NCBI GenBank assembly: GCA_022578605.1
Contig: MU394060.1
Location: 62,001-126,000, forward strand
Direction of reading: 5' to 3'
Length of the DNA: 64,000 nt
Source: Camillea tinctor
Taxonomy: Eukaryota; Ascomycota; Sordariomycetes; Xylariales; Xylariaceae
In this document: piece after piece, positions 1 through 12,177 of the stretch
Position numbering within the stretch: the stretch's first letter is position 1
How the letters are laid out: each line of letters starts with the position of its first letter
Notes under the pieces: generated by a model
The model's database searches: none
Seen by the model: only the letters and a program-made list of their open reading frames with translations
Told to the model about the DNA's origin: nothing
Made by a program: the position numbers and the translations under genes

Positions 1-354
1 GGGGATTGATCACGAGATAGCTTGGAATATAAGCAAAGTAGAGAAAGGAGGGAGGTTTCCGTCACCAGCTCTACAGGAATAGGAATATATTGACAAGTAC
101 GGGAGCATTATTACGTCGTGTCACATGTTAGTACCCGTATTATGGAGTGCCGTTACTTACGTAACCTAATTAAGTTTCTCTTGGCTGACCAGTAAATCGT
201 GCTGAAACTTTTTCATGGGACGATGCAAGGTTAACCTTAAAACTAAAAATAGAATTTCGAGTATCTAAAAGTCAATTTCTGCCACCTATCAGATCGCCCC
301 CGAAAACACTATGTACTTAGGTACTTTTATTATGTCCATTAATTACCGGTTTGC
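1..354. other. intergenic, no gene seen
   Basis: AT-rich DNA up to the fold-back element. I see no reading frame with recognisable protein character, no RNA gene and no splice-site pattern. Confidence 0.7.
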
Positions 355-910
355 CTAGTATGACGGTAGGTCCGTACTAGTCTGACGGTACGCCACACAC
401 TTGCCACACACTAAGCCTAAAGACATCTAGCTAACCTTAGTACACGGCCACAGGCACAAGCACCTCCAAAATGTATGTACTTTTATTGCTTTGCGGTCAC
501 AACTCAAAGGGTTTAGCATACCTCTTAACTGATTTTGGGCGCTGAAATGCCTTAAAGCACCTAGCTACGGAGAGTTTAGGAGAGAGACCCCCCCCCCTTA
601 CTTCCCCTTATTAAGAGGCTAAAAGAAATAAAGACAGAGAGTTTTATAAAATGGATTAAAAATTTTATTTGCAAATGCATTTAAATTGAAATCGCGAATG
701 CATTGTAGTTGCAATATGTTGCGCAATTGAATTCAATTAAGTTGCGACATTTGCAATTGACTTTGCGACCGTGAGATAGAAAAGGTACTTCCATTTGGGA
801 GGCACATGTACCTGTGGCAGTGTACCAAGGCTGACTAGATGTCTTTAGGCTTAGTGTGTGGCAAGTGTGTGGCGTACCGTCAGACTAGTACGGACCTACC
901 GTCATACTAG
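355..910. repeat. fold-back (MITE-like) element with perfect 76-bp inverted arms
   Basis: Bases 355-430 are the exact reverse complement of 835-910, with no mismatch over 76 bp. The arms begin and end with the palindrome CTAG, and outward from the arms the match stops at once (354 versus 911). Inward, a weaker inverted similarity continues for roughly 60-80 bp on each side (about 431-500 against 770-834), differing mostly by transitions. The centre is AT-rich and encodes no recognisable transposase, so this is a non-autonomous element. CTAG or TA could be the target duplication, but the palindromic ends make this ambiguous. The perfect outer arms suggest recent insertion or arm homogenisation. 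The transposon superfamily is not identified. Confidence 0.85.
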
Positions 911-1494
911 TCATTCCGTTCATGGTTAGGAAGCCGTGGAAGAGGCTACAATTGCCGGACTCCATACTGTTCCTGTTAATGAGATCATCAGTCTTGGCAG
1001 GGCAGCTATGTACACTGCGAGTCCCTTGAAGTCCCTTTTTTCATCTCATCGAGGTTTTTCTAAACCCCCACCTCTTCCCCTTCCCACTTCCTTCTTCCCC
1101 CTTCCCTTATTAGCAGGTCATTCTCTGCTACCGGAGAGGAGGAAGATGAGGAAGAGGAGAATGAGGGGGCGCCTAGAGGGCTAGACACAAGAGACAGGAC
1201 TTTCTTCAGCTCGGATAGTATAGGCATACGAATGACATGTCACGACGCATTGCATAAAATAGGGAAGTATAGGGGAAGGGGGAAGAAAAATAGGGGACAG
1301 AGTTTATGTGAACCAGTCCGAGCTGCAGACGCGTTACCCTCGCTGTCGGCACCCTTGGCGGTGATCCCCGTTTGGCCGGACGTGATTTTCAGTCGAGTAT
1401 AGTCCTTGGGCTGTGCTTCCCCCCTCCCCCCCCCTCCGCCTCTCCCGTTGGGCTAACTACCTAGGTAGGGCTTGATAACAAAGAAAGACTTGAA

Positions 1495-1702
1495 GGGGGG
1501 GGGGGGGGGGTTAAAACGCACCAAAGACACAAAAAAACCACCCAAAGAGGGGGTTTGGTAAGGAACGGGATGGGATGGATTGAAGGGAATTAATATTAAA
1601 ACNNNNNNNNNNTGGGCAGCAGCGCCGATGGATAGAAATGGCAGAGATAACATCACTCATGAACCCCCGGGCCCCCCCCCGCCCCCCCCCGCCCCCCCCC
1701 CC

Positions 1703-1746
<44 letters not shown>

Positions 1747-1830
1747 CCAACGCGCGAACGTGCGCCAAAACCCTGCCAAGGAGGGGGTTGCGTATGTAAC
1801 GGGAGGCTTAGGATGCTTGGGATTTCTTGG
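1495..1830. repeat. homopolymer G/C tracts with diverged duplicated flank, beside an N gap
   Basis: A 16-base G run (1495-1510) is followed by a segment (about 1511-1575) that aligns by eye at roughly two thirds identity to a segment (about 1745-1810) that itself follows a 40-base G run (1705-1744). Immediately before the long G run is a C-rich run (1671-1704), making a large C/G palindrome. The two flanking copies differ strongly in base composition: A-rich in the first, C/G-rich in the second. Such tracts are prone to polymerase and assembly error, and the gap lies between the two copies. Confidence 0.6.
1603..1612. other. assembly gap (10 N)
   Basis: Ten unresolved bases. The gap is adjacent to the G/C homopolymer tracts, so its true size and the local order may be wrong. 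Confidence 0.99.
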
Positions 1831-4800
1831 TCCTGCTAAGGGCAACGGAGCAATGTCAAATGCGGTGGCCGTGACCATCTCCTGTCATCGATAGAAAACA
1901 AACCTTACAGTAGGGTGCGGGTAGGAGAGGAATGTAACGCCCGGGGTTCTGGAACTTGACGGCTCCGGTGACCTACTGGACCGATATGTATTAACCTAGG
2001 CTAATAGAGCTAAAATACCAAGGTTAGTGTAAAATGCCCCATGTACACCATGTCCACTATATCCATCATGTGTACATCTCTCTCCAGTCTCCGGGATCTA
2101 CCTCGCAGGTTTCTGGGGTCTCTGTTCTCTCCCCTGATATTAGTCAGCGGAGGTATCGAGACAAGTTTCTACATGTGGATCGGCGGCTTTATACTAGGTA
2201 CTATGTAGCTAATTTAGCGTGGTGTAGTATCAATATGCTTAACTACGCAGGTATACGTAGTATACATATAGTAGTGTGCATGTTTAAGTACATAAACCGT
2301 TAACTACACCACTATTATACTTGCTGCACTACACTACCATCGGCGAAGGCGTTAATGACAGCGGCGATCAAACGTCATTCAGAAAAAGGGCTGATAGCCG
2401 CCGTGTAACGGTAAATTAAAAGTTCGTGATGCTTCAACCGTGCTTCACCGGTTCCCACAGCGGATCTCGGGCCTTCGTTGGGCGGCGGACCCTTCGCGAT
2501 TCCGTCGGTGAGAAACAACCGTTTTGCTATTGTTCAAATTCACCTTACCCATGGAAGCAAGACAGATGAATCTCTACACTTGATTACTAAGATACAAGAG
2601 ATGAAATCGGGCATCAAGGTACCAAGATAGTATCGATACGTATGTAATATCAAAGTCCTCCTGGTATACCTAGGGATTGTTTATTATAGGACAAATTCAT
2701 ACATTGATTTACAACGTGCATAGGAACTTGATTCGACCAGGGAGGGTGATTGACCGTTTACCAGATCTATATGTATGTAGTTGTGAGCCATTACCGCCAG
2801 CCAGACATTTGAAATCCGGATGTCGCGATATAGGTAGTAACGAGGTTAGTATATTCCTACCTATAGGTAGATCATGAAATATATAACTCAAGCGGCTTAA
2901 TAGAAACATGAAAGTCACCGTCGCCAACCTAACAGTAATTTACGTCTTATACCTCCCCCCCTTTTTTTCTTTGTATTAGCCTAGTGTAGTGTGCACTATA
3001 GTCATAACAAACCGAAGCCCGGCGCATGAGTGATTAAATGATCTCATAATGAAGACATTAAACCCCATATATGCAACATAGTCTTCCTGCTAACTATCGA
3101 TTCATCAAGCCTAGCCTAGCGTATAACAGAAAAAAAAGAACAATTCATCATCCCACATAGTGACACGATATACCCACCAAGAAAATCGGATTAGTCATGT
3201 GGTGGTCCTTTTTTGTGTTACCAGAGCTAGAGAAGTCCCCATTGGTGTTAGTCTGGGTTGGACCGACGTCCGAGACGAAATTGACGAATCAAATAACTGC
3301 TTCGACGGGATATACCGTTCTAGACCTACTTTACGACCATCGGACGGAACATAAGTATCTACATTACATAATCTCCTGCCTCCACTAACTAACTTATACC
3401 TCATGTTGCATCTACAGTGTGTTGTAGAGTATGTAGTTATATGTAGAGTTGTGTTGTGTAGTAGTATAGTGTGAAGTGTCAGGTATGACTTGGTTTTCTC
3501 GGACTGGAACTGTGGTAAAGTGAAGGTATCATTGAAAGGGGGAATCGCCTTGTGGGCCTTTAACTTTGTTTTCCCACTCATCCCACCCGCCACCCCCAAA
3601 CGGCGACAGAGCCTTGCTCGCGAAGTGAACAAGGCTCGGGATAAAAGTGAAACCCAGATAAACCCTCAGATCGGTTCGCAGCAGATCAGACCCCAGGATT
3701 AAGGCGATCATCTTGCTGGACCAACCCAGCCAGTTAGCCGACGTGCGGTCCCAGGTCCGCAGGCACAGTGCCCTGAGCTAACGACCTAGAGATCACTAGG
3801 TTAGCTCTCAGTGTATCCCGCATAGGGCAAGTTAGGGCTTAAGTTATAGGGGGTTATAGAGTGAAGGGATGAGGCTTCAAGATGTTGTTTTTTTATCTGA
3901 GCCCTCGCTTCGCCTTGCCCATGATTTGCTATAACTAAACCTATCTCGAAGCAATAGACTCAAGGGCCGGTCGGTATAGCTCGCTTAGTGTTCTCTTCGT
4001 GGCTCGGCGTTTCACGTGTTATTTATCTAAAAAAGCGCTTGATCGTAAAAGGGAATGAGAATCGATCATCACCAGAACAGCGGTGATGATAATGATGATG
4101 GTGATGGTAGTGGTGATGTTGTTGTTGCTGTTGTTTTTGTTGTGTGAACTGACAGGTCTTTCACATGGAGAACTACACGGATATTGCCCGAAACACTATA
4201 GCTCGGTGGGTTTCAAAGCCTTAAACCACGGGGCAGCCAAGCGTACCTACATAACACAATGTGGCACTCTTCGTCTGTCAGGTATAGGTGGTAGTAGCAC
4301 ACGAATGTCACCAGATGATCGACCTTCAGCTCTATTCCGTTTCGAAACTCTCGATAAGGCACGGTACTTTTCGCATCCACCGCCGAAAATAGGTTAAGGG
4401 CTTGGGTGGCAGCGCTGCGTACGGGGAAGAAACGTATTAGCTGGGTGGTTGGTTTGGTTCATGTTATTGGTGAAACCCCATTGTCGACATTTTCGTTAAG
4501 GGAGAGACCCCCTTCCCATCTTCATACCATACCGTCCCATCCCTATCCCTATGCATACCCCCATCCCCATCTCCTCGCCCCGAATGCTTAGCCTGCCCTC
4601 TCTACCTAACCCTACCTGATTACATACGCATACACTTCATCCACGCCTTCAAAGTTATGTATAGAGTAGACGTATGCGATGCCTGGCTTAGCGTATTACA
4701 TGTAAATTGGACATACACTAGACAAGCGCGGTGCGGGAGGCGGAGGGCAGTTAAACCCCGTTGACAAGGGAACGTGGACAAGAGCGTACAAAGGAGTCAT

Positions 4801-5836
4801 TTCAGGTCTAAATTAACTCCCCCGCGGCTCAAGTTCCATCTCATGTTATGCTGTTAATGTACCTGTCATCCGGAGTTAGGCTCGCACTTAATATTAGACC
4901 AAAGCCGACTTAAATCGGGGCCCGGACTAACTCAAACACTGACGCCAACATAAATGTAAACTAAAGCTGTAACTAACATCGAAGCAATCCATCCGGAAGC
5001 CATTTCCTGTGTTTTAGTCTCTCGCCTAGTGTGAACCTTGGTGTGTGTAAGTGTGTAAGTCTAAGTGCGTGTGTGTGCGCGCGCGCAACGACGCGGACGG
5101 CGACGGACGCACGTCCCCGGCAGGAATTAAGGTATAGTGCTATTGTGTTGTGCAATACTACCGTTTTGCTACACGACGCTACCTTCAATCTGTGCTAGCT
5201 AGCCAGTTCGTCGTATACGTATTCGCCTGAAGTATGGATCTGATAGACCTGTCATATTTCCTAGCTAGGTAGTAATCTCTCATGTACTGGGTACCTACGT
5301 CTTGCAAAACTCCAATGATAAACCTGACTGTGTGTCTCTGTCTTTTTTATTTCTTCCCGCGTATTGAATTCCGCATGTCATTATTGCATGCTTACCTATA
5401 GACACTAAAAAACGTTAGAAGCGAGGAAGTGAAAAAAAGTGCTCAGGATTTATACATATGCAAGACTTGGCTATAATCCCATGACATATGGAGATCAATT
5501 GATATATCTACGAATGGTATGAACCACGATAGGACCGGGTAAAAGAGGGAAACTCCGAAGAGAGACAGAAAGAAGTCACACGGTACGGTCAAGAAATGTC
5601 TGTGTACGGCATTGTTCTTCTCTCTCCTTGCCGACTCTCTCCAGGTTTCTTCATGCCATGTCATGTGAGTCGTACTTGGGTAACTGCTCACAAGTAAGGT
5701 CTGAAAAAGAAGGTTGATACCGACCAAGGTAAATAATACCTAGTAAAGATTGGCTACCTAGGTAAAAATCGAGCCAGCCGCTGTTGCCAAGACTTTCGAA
5801 TTCCAGGTTGGTTGATGCAGAAGGGTCCGGCCTGCT

Positions 5837-5860
5837 GGGCAGGGCAGGGCAGAGGGCAGG
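5837..5860. repeat. GGGCA-type short tandem repeat
   Basis: Four near-perfect GGGCAG/GGGCA units in tandem. No function is suggested. Confidence 0.7.
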
Positions 5861-6436
5861 ACGGGATGGGCTTTGAGTTGATAAGTCATGTAACCGTTAA
5901 AGCTACCCATAGAAACCCGTTCCTTGGGTGCGCCCAGCCCTATGGTTAGGTTAGTACATAACCTACCTACACTACCTCAGCCTAGACGTCGTGTCATGTA
6001 TGTACGAAATTGGCAAATGATACAATATGATTTCAAGATAATATACCTTGGCCTAGCTGGCTTAACCTGGGATTATGTGGTATTAGTCACTCGACAGGGT
6101 GACCACACATACAACTTACACACACCCCCTCTCTTGTTTCTATTCCCCCCTCTCCCCCCCTCCCATCCATCCTCCACGCTCCTCTTTATGTGAGATTCTG
6201 CTGCTTGATGACCAGTAGTGAATGTAGATGGAGGGATCTAGACACAGCAGAAAGGCTTTGAAATCACCTGTGCGACACTGCATATACACCAATTGCATGC
6301 ACGTTCTATCTATTATTTCCCTTGTTGGTAGTGGCCGAACTTACATACATTAATTAGCCTTTTCAACGATTATTTTGACCCAATTAAACCTGCCCACCGA
6401 CATGCACAGATAGATAGGAGGTACATACATGTCTCT

Positions 6437-6459
6437 TCTCTCTCTCTCTCTCTCTCTCT
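6437..6459. repeat. (CT)n microsatellite
   Basis: About eleven CT dinucleotides in intergenic DNA. Confidence 0.9.
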
Positions 6460-8453
6460 GTATCTATTTCGCTTTCTCTATCTACCCCTTGCTGTGCTGC
6501 GCTGGTCGAGTGGGCAGAGCGGACAAGCGTAAGGTCACTCGCATTGCCAGAAATAATATGATGCTAAAATGGATGGGGAGAAAAAAAAGGGGGGGAAGCT
6601 AAAGTGAAAAGGGTAGAGTACCCAAACCTTCATACACTACATATTCTATTTCAATCCACTATGTATGCAAGTACATAACGTTAGGTAGTTAGTTTGATAC
6701 ATAGTATGGCTAGTCGATCGGCCAAAAAAAAATAAGAGAGGCAACGACTCGTTCTCGCTCTCACCCATTATTGGTCAATATTGTCGTGGGTGGTGGCACG
6801 AGCTTCAATTACATACCCAAACCAAGTAACAAGTCTTTTTTTCAATGTTGTGTTATTATGAGCCACCGTCGTGGCTTAGTGAGCACAAATTCGTCACCTC
6901 TCCGCAATCTTCTTAGGGTTATTAGGGGGAAGTAGAGAGAAAGAGAGGAGGATGGGGTTGAGGGAATATGGTTAGGAAGTTAGAATGGATATCGTTGATG
7001 TTGTATGGAACCCACTCTCTTCCCTCCACCCCTCCCCTTGTTTGGTTGTTCCCTTGAAGTCGTATGTAGATTCGTGCATGAATACTTTTTTTGTTGTTTC
7101 ACCGGTCAGTTTGGCTCGTAACTCTTTTTTCTAGAGTTACCCATTTAATTGATATGTATGGGGGGTTCAAGAGACAGATGATAAGAGCCTGGACCCTGGA
7201 TACATGTCTTGGCTTCTGTGCAGTGATAGCGGGGGAGCTGAAGAAAAATGCAAAAGAAAACAAAAATAAAAAAAAATAGAATAAAAAGACTAGACGACCT
7301 TTTTTCCTCCTCCCACCCCTCCCCCCCTGGCTTGACAGGTGCCGTAAGCTAGCTGGGTGAGCACGCGGTCCGGATACCACTTCGCATCGCAGATGGCTGA
7401 GTCGGTTACGAAGTCCTTCCTAGGCAAGTAGCGAAATATTTATGTAACTCAGTTGGCTAGGCTAGATACTGCAGCTGGGAATATGGCTGCGCAGGGTGAG
7501 AGGGTCGCATGTCACAGACAGCAAAAAAGGAATTCTTTACGTCGAAGAAATTACGTATAGACTTTCACTTGTTTATGTGTAACTGTGGAATATAGGATTT
7601 GAGTTAACGCCGTGTGCATCGCGAGAAAACATCGGTATGTAATAGTAGTGGTGGCAGCTAGCCTTTGGGTAGGGATCTCGCCTTGTTTGATGAGATTACC
7701 CCCGAACGACGCTTATGTGCGAGAGCGAAGGGTACGAGAGATAAAGTATACGTATGCCTTGTAGTAATCCCGCGCTTAGACGGAGGAATTCCATCCTATT
7801 TCCAGCACAGCGGGATCGTAATGGATGGGTGAGAACCTTATGTGAGGAGGGGGGAAGGGGAGGATTATGGAAGAAATAAAAAAAGGACCCAAACAGAGGG
7901 ACTGAGCCATGTGTACCAACTCTCCTGGGTAAGGGGGTCCGGGTCACTAAACGTGGCCAAATTCCAAATCACCGAAACTATTGTTTTCCTTTTAGAAATC
8001 GTTGCACTTATGTAGGTTGGTGTTGCGAATCTGTCATTATTGGGCCCAATAGCCTGTATTGAATGTATAGTACACAGTATACGCGCTCTCCCTTACATCG
8101 CTCAGTGAAGGGGGGCCATGCTGGAGGGATGTACACAAGATATCTGCCAACATCTACATCGACGCATTCCTTCCAAGCAGTTGGTAGGATCACATCTCAT
8201 GTTCATGAAGACCTAATTCCTAAGGAAATTCTCATCTATCACAATTCCCGACCGCTAAATCTCCGATTGACACCGTAACCGCAGTTGGTAGTGGTGCCAG
8301 TGAATAAACCTGTAAACGCCATGCGAGAAACAAAAGAAAAGAAATCGCGATGAATCGAATGCGATGCTCGCTTAAGAGCAACTCTCCCGCCCACCTTAAC
8401 CAGTACCTTTATCTACATCCATTGTAACCCACCCACCGGACACGTCTGTTGAA

Positions 8454-9685
8454 TTATGTCCGCAATGACTCCATATTGTATCCTGAGTAGATCATTGGGT
8501 CGCCCATACCCAGCATAACTTCTGAATTCGGCACGTTGATCATGTGAGGCTTGATAGTTCCAAACTCCGACTCGACCAGGCCCTGGTTTAGCATCAGTTC
8601 CGCCATGCTGATGTCCATCTGCGACAGGAACTGTGGCGGTATGTCCATCGATGGAGGCCTGCTCATATCCCACGACGAGAATGTAGGTGCCGAAGGCGAC
8701 TGTACGGCGAATAGACCTCTCGAAGGGTCCACATCGGTCTGCATGCTGCTCGTATCGAAATCGTTGTAGGACGATGTGAAGCTCTGCGGTGACATGGTCT
8801 GCAAGTTCTGTTGGCTGCCCAACATCACTTTCCTGTAATCCTGCTCAAAGTCCGAATGGTCGAGCTCCGAAGAGCTTGCACGGTCGGTGCGGGTGCAGTT
8901 GGACTCGGTTTCTGACTTGTGCTCTGCTGATTGTGATTCCCTCTCCTTCTGTTGAACTTCCAGCTCAGCTGCCAATTTCGACAAGCCCGCCTCGTCTTCT
9001 GGGAAGACTGAATGTGGCGGAAGGTCTGCGTCCGCATTGGGCCGTATGCATCCAAGTTTCGTAGCAATATTGTGTATTACTGGTTGACCTCTATCATTGA
9101 GCTCGGGCTCACCTAGGTCCCACGACTGCCCGTTTCTAACCATGGCGTATAGCTTGTGGACGGTAGCTATTAATGCGAATTGGGTGTTTTCGAGTACCTC
9201 AGCATATCTGATGAGAAGTTAGTAAGTCGCCGAGCCAGGCTGAAGTTGTCTTTAGGGGGATATATACCCTCTAGGCAATTGCTTGTATTCTGTCTTCTTC
9301 CGCGTTCCTGCTGTGCATACGAGACCATCGTCCTTACACCTCTTACACGGGAATTCTCCGTCACACTGCGTTATAAGTCAGCACGGCCTCGCCCTCCCAA
9401 GACTGACCGATATAATTGGTTAGTTACCTTCGTCTTCTTCATCCTACACCTCTCGCATGCCTTCCATACTCTCTTATGTCTGCTGTCAACGCCGGTGTGC
9501 GGTGAAAGAGGTGCATGATCGTGGAGCGAAGAGTGCGAATGTGAGTGATGGTTGGCTGATCGCTTGGTACCACGATGTATCGGCTTGACAGATTTGGTAC
9601 CAGACGCCGCACTCCTCCTCGAAGTTGTGGTGGTAGTAGATTTCATGTTTTCTTCAGTTGGTGGTGTTGGTATCCCGCTTTCCAT
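8454..9685 (-). CDS. Zn2Cys6 fungal-type transcription factor
   Basis: A nuclear DNA-binding regulator of 369 aa in three exons: 9685-9428, 9365-9268, 9207-8454. Both introns (62 and 60 bp) have GT..AG ends, and the second has an ACTAAC-like branch point. Intron 1 splits the zinc cluster. After splicing, the cysteines at residues 77, 80, 87, 93, 96 and 103 give exactly C-x2-C-x6-C-x5-C-x2-C-x6-C, the canonical binuclear cluster, preceded by RVWKA. A segment after the cluster (KQLPRGYAEVLENTQFALIA) looks strongly conserved. The C-terminal half is Ser/Gln/Met-rich and probably an activation region. The ATG at 9685 was chosen because the upstream in-frame codon at 9706 is TTG. No fungal-specific TF middle-homology domain is evident. 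The arrangement recalls proteins annotated as fluffy/fluffing regulators of conidiation, but that is memory and not a search. The 8.7-kb upstream desert fits a developmentally regulated gene. Confidence 0.9.
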
Positions 9686-10500
9686 TTTGGGTAATGACTT
9701 ATACAAGGTTTGGTGGAGGGGGGTGTGGGTTGTGAGGTCTTGTTAAGAGGTGGACAAGTAACGACTTTCAAAAAGTGCCACGCGTAAGCCTTTTTAAAGG
9801 AAGTCTAAAAGAAAAAAAAAAGGAAATATCCAAAAAGTATGGGGACCGAAGAATGGAGACGACTTTAAGAAAAATCGGATTGTAGATACAATAATATGGC
9901 TCTCGTTTTTCTCTCTCACACTCTAACAGGGGGATTAATAATGCGTCCAACTGAACCGAGCTTTTGTGTAGGGCGTAACGATTATGTGATGTTCCCTCTT
10001 TTTAAGACCCGGCAACTTTATTCACAAAGTAGTGGACCATAGAAGCGTAATAGTACCGTAGTAAAGATGAAAAAGGGAGCCGGGGGTTGATAGCTTTCGA
10101 TCGGCCGTGCTTTATGTCCGAGGTGCGGGTCGAAGCATGTGCTGACGGGTCGATTTTGGTAGCAGCAAGTCTTTGGATTAAGTCCAAGTTCCAACAAGGC
10201 GCCCCCAACAGTAAGCTCTCAATGCCAGGGTGAATATCTTTGCGGCAGGTCTTTACTGTAGCGCAGCGTAGCTGTTGATAGGATGGAGAGAGGATGAGGG
10301 GAAATGCTGAGCTGATGGATAAAACAAAAGGGCTTCTTCTTTGTCTGAACTTGTCACAACATGCAAGGCCCTTTGTAAGTCAGGGTAGGCTTGGAGGGAA
10401 TATGTAATGTATAAGAACAACAAGTGATGGGTGATTATAAATACAGCCCAGAGAGCGGGAACACCCTTCCTTATAAGTGCCTTCGCCTTATATATCGGTT

Positions 10501-10531
10501 ATGTATATATGTATATATGTATGTATATATG
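10501..10531. repeat. (TATG/TA)n simple repeat
   Basis: Alternating ATGTATAT units in intergenic DNA, about 0.8 kb upstream of the transcription factor start. Confidence 0.85.
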
Positions 10532-12158
10532 TTGCGGGTTAGGAATAGGAACAGATCGTGCTCATCATAGATCAAGGGGTAAGGAGCGGGACCAGCAGAG
10601 GGATCACTTGGGCCCTGATCTTCTTATATTCAGATCGAGTACTCCAAGACGTGTTAAGTCGATTCGTCACGTCCCTGGCGAAGCTGTTATGTGCATATTT
10701 CTTAGTTTCTTGGGAGGGTGGCCAGCTACACGTACGGTATTGTACCCAAGTATTCCGTATCCTCATCTTTTATTTTTTTTTTCTTCAGGCCAGGCCAATT
10801 AGTAATAACGCAAGGCCAGGGTTGATAGAGGAAAGCCAGCCAAGGATTGTGTTAGAGGTTCTGGGTAGTGACCAGACGATACTTGGAGATACATCGGGTT
10901 GGAGCTTGAAGAAAGTGGCCGAACAAATGGTCGTGGCTCAGTAAGCCTGCGCCTGTAAGAATGCACGAACGGATTTTTTGGCAACAGTTACGCTAGTCTA
11001 CCTAGTTGCACAGTATAACACAACACCCACCTAGGTAGCATAATTCCATAAGACCCCCCTGGTCGGACTTATGTCTCAACGGCATATTCTCTCGCAGAAC
11101 CTGCCCACACGCCCACATGGCCATGCTAATGTACCTTTAGCCTTAGCCTCCTAGAGCCCTGCACAACTCGCAGAACGGGATCCTACTGTCCGTAATGTTA
11201 TTCAACAATCCCGTTTGGCGGTTGAACTTAGAACGCCGACCCTTTTTTTCTTTCTGGGTAACAAAACAAAACAAAATTCTACCTACATCACATACATACT
11301 ACCTCTACGTCTAAACGTGCTATTACTTAAGTTAGTATGTAACTTGCTAGTATGGCATCGCATACCGGGCAAACAATGCTTAACTGTTGTCCTCCTCCCC
11401 CCCACCTCCGTCCCCCCCTTTTCTTTCTTTACACTAGTATTGAATCTTGTGGCTGTCTAAGTGAACCATAAAAAGCGGGCAGAAGAACTTGAAAGTTGTA
11501 GGTTAGTACCAGTTGACCTATGTCAAAGTAGTCTAGAGTGCGGCCGCTCTTGCGACTTGTTCCTTCGCCACGAAATTTGCTCCCCTGGCTACATCCCTCT
11601 GTGCAACCTAAGCTACCCAAGTAAAGGGTAGAGTGTAAATCATGTCGATACCTGATAATATCTCATAATTTTATTTTATCGAGTATGTTTCCCAAGTCCC
11701 CTCCCCCCTGTGCCCCAGGTTTTTTGCTCATTTGGGTCATCACAATCTAGCCCTATGCCCAACGCTCAGACAGTCTGAGAATACGGAGACTATGGTCAAA
11801 ACGTTAATCGACTTCTTATGTTTTGGCCGCGGCCTCCGTACTAGTGTAGTTATAGTTGTTGCTGTAATTCTGGTACATAGTATCTTGCTTCCATGTCCTA
11901 TGCCCTAACCATGTTTGACGTGTAGGCTGGGGTCATCCATGCTTGAGGCTCTGTCTATAACTCGCTAACAACACCTGCCAAAAACCTTCATGATCTGTCA
12001 TCATGACAAACGCTAGTATACTCGTAGTGTACGGGGTTAAGGTATGAGTGAGGTCCTAAGGTTGGTTTATTATTTTATTTTATTTAATTTTATTCGATTT
12101 ACTAACTAGCTCTGGGTTAGGCTTTACCCGATATGAAACTAGACTCAATTCTTTCCTC

Positions 12159-12177
12159 ATATATATATATATATATA
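12159..12177. repeat. (AT)n microsatellite
   Basis: About nine AT dinucleotides followed, after a GG interruption, by another short AT run. Confidence 0.9.

Larger units (their letters stand above)
911..8453. other. 7.5-kb gene-poor region
   Basis: All open frames here are short, lack homology I can recognise, and many begin with non-ATG codons. A candidate at 4086-4397 looks like a signal peptide only because a GATGAT/GTGGTG simple repeat encodes a hydrophobic run. Moderately GC-rich patches at about 1310-1400, 2340-2520 and 3580-3700 show nothing I can name. The region lies 3' of the transcription factor at 8454-9685 and could include its 3' UTR. Confidence 0.6.

Noticed and set aside
1933..2330. 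Possible LTR starting TGTAACGCCC
   Set aside because: No matching CA end with a target-site duplication could be found, unlike the element at 55394-55522.
4086..4397. Possible small secreted protein with a hydrophobic N-terminus
   Set aside because: The signal-like stretch is encoded by a simple repeat, the rest lacks cysteine pattern or family character, and there is no promoter evidence.
10431..10944. Two overlapping plus frames of 123 and 128 codons
   Set aside because: They contain a TATG microsatellite and show no protein character; neither has splice or motif support.
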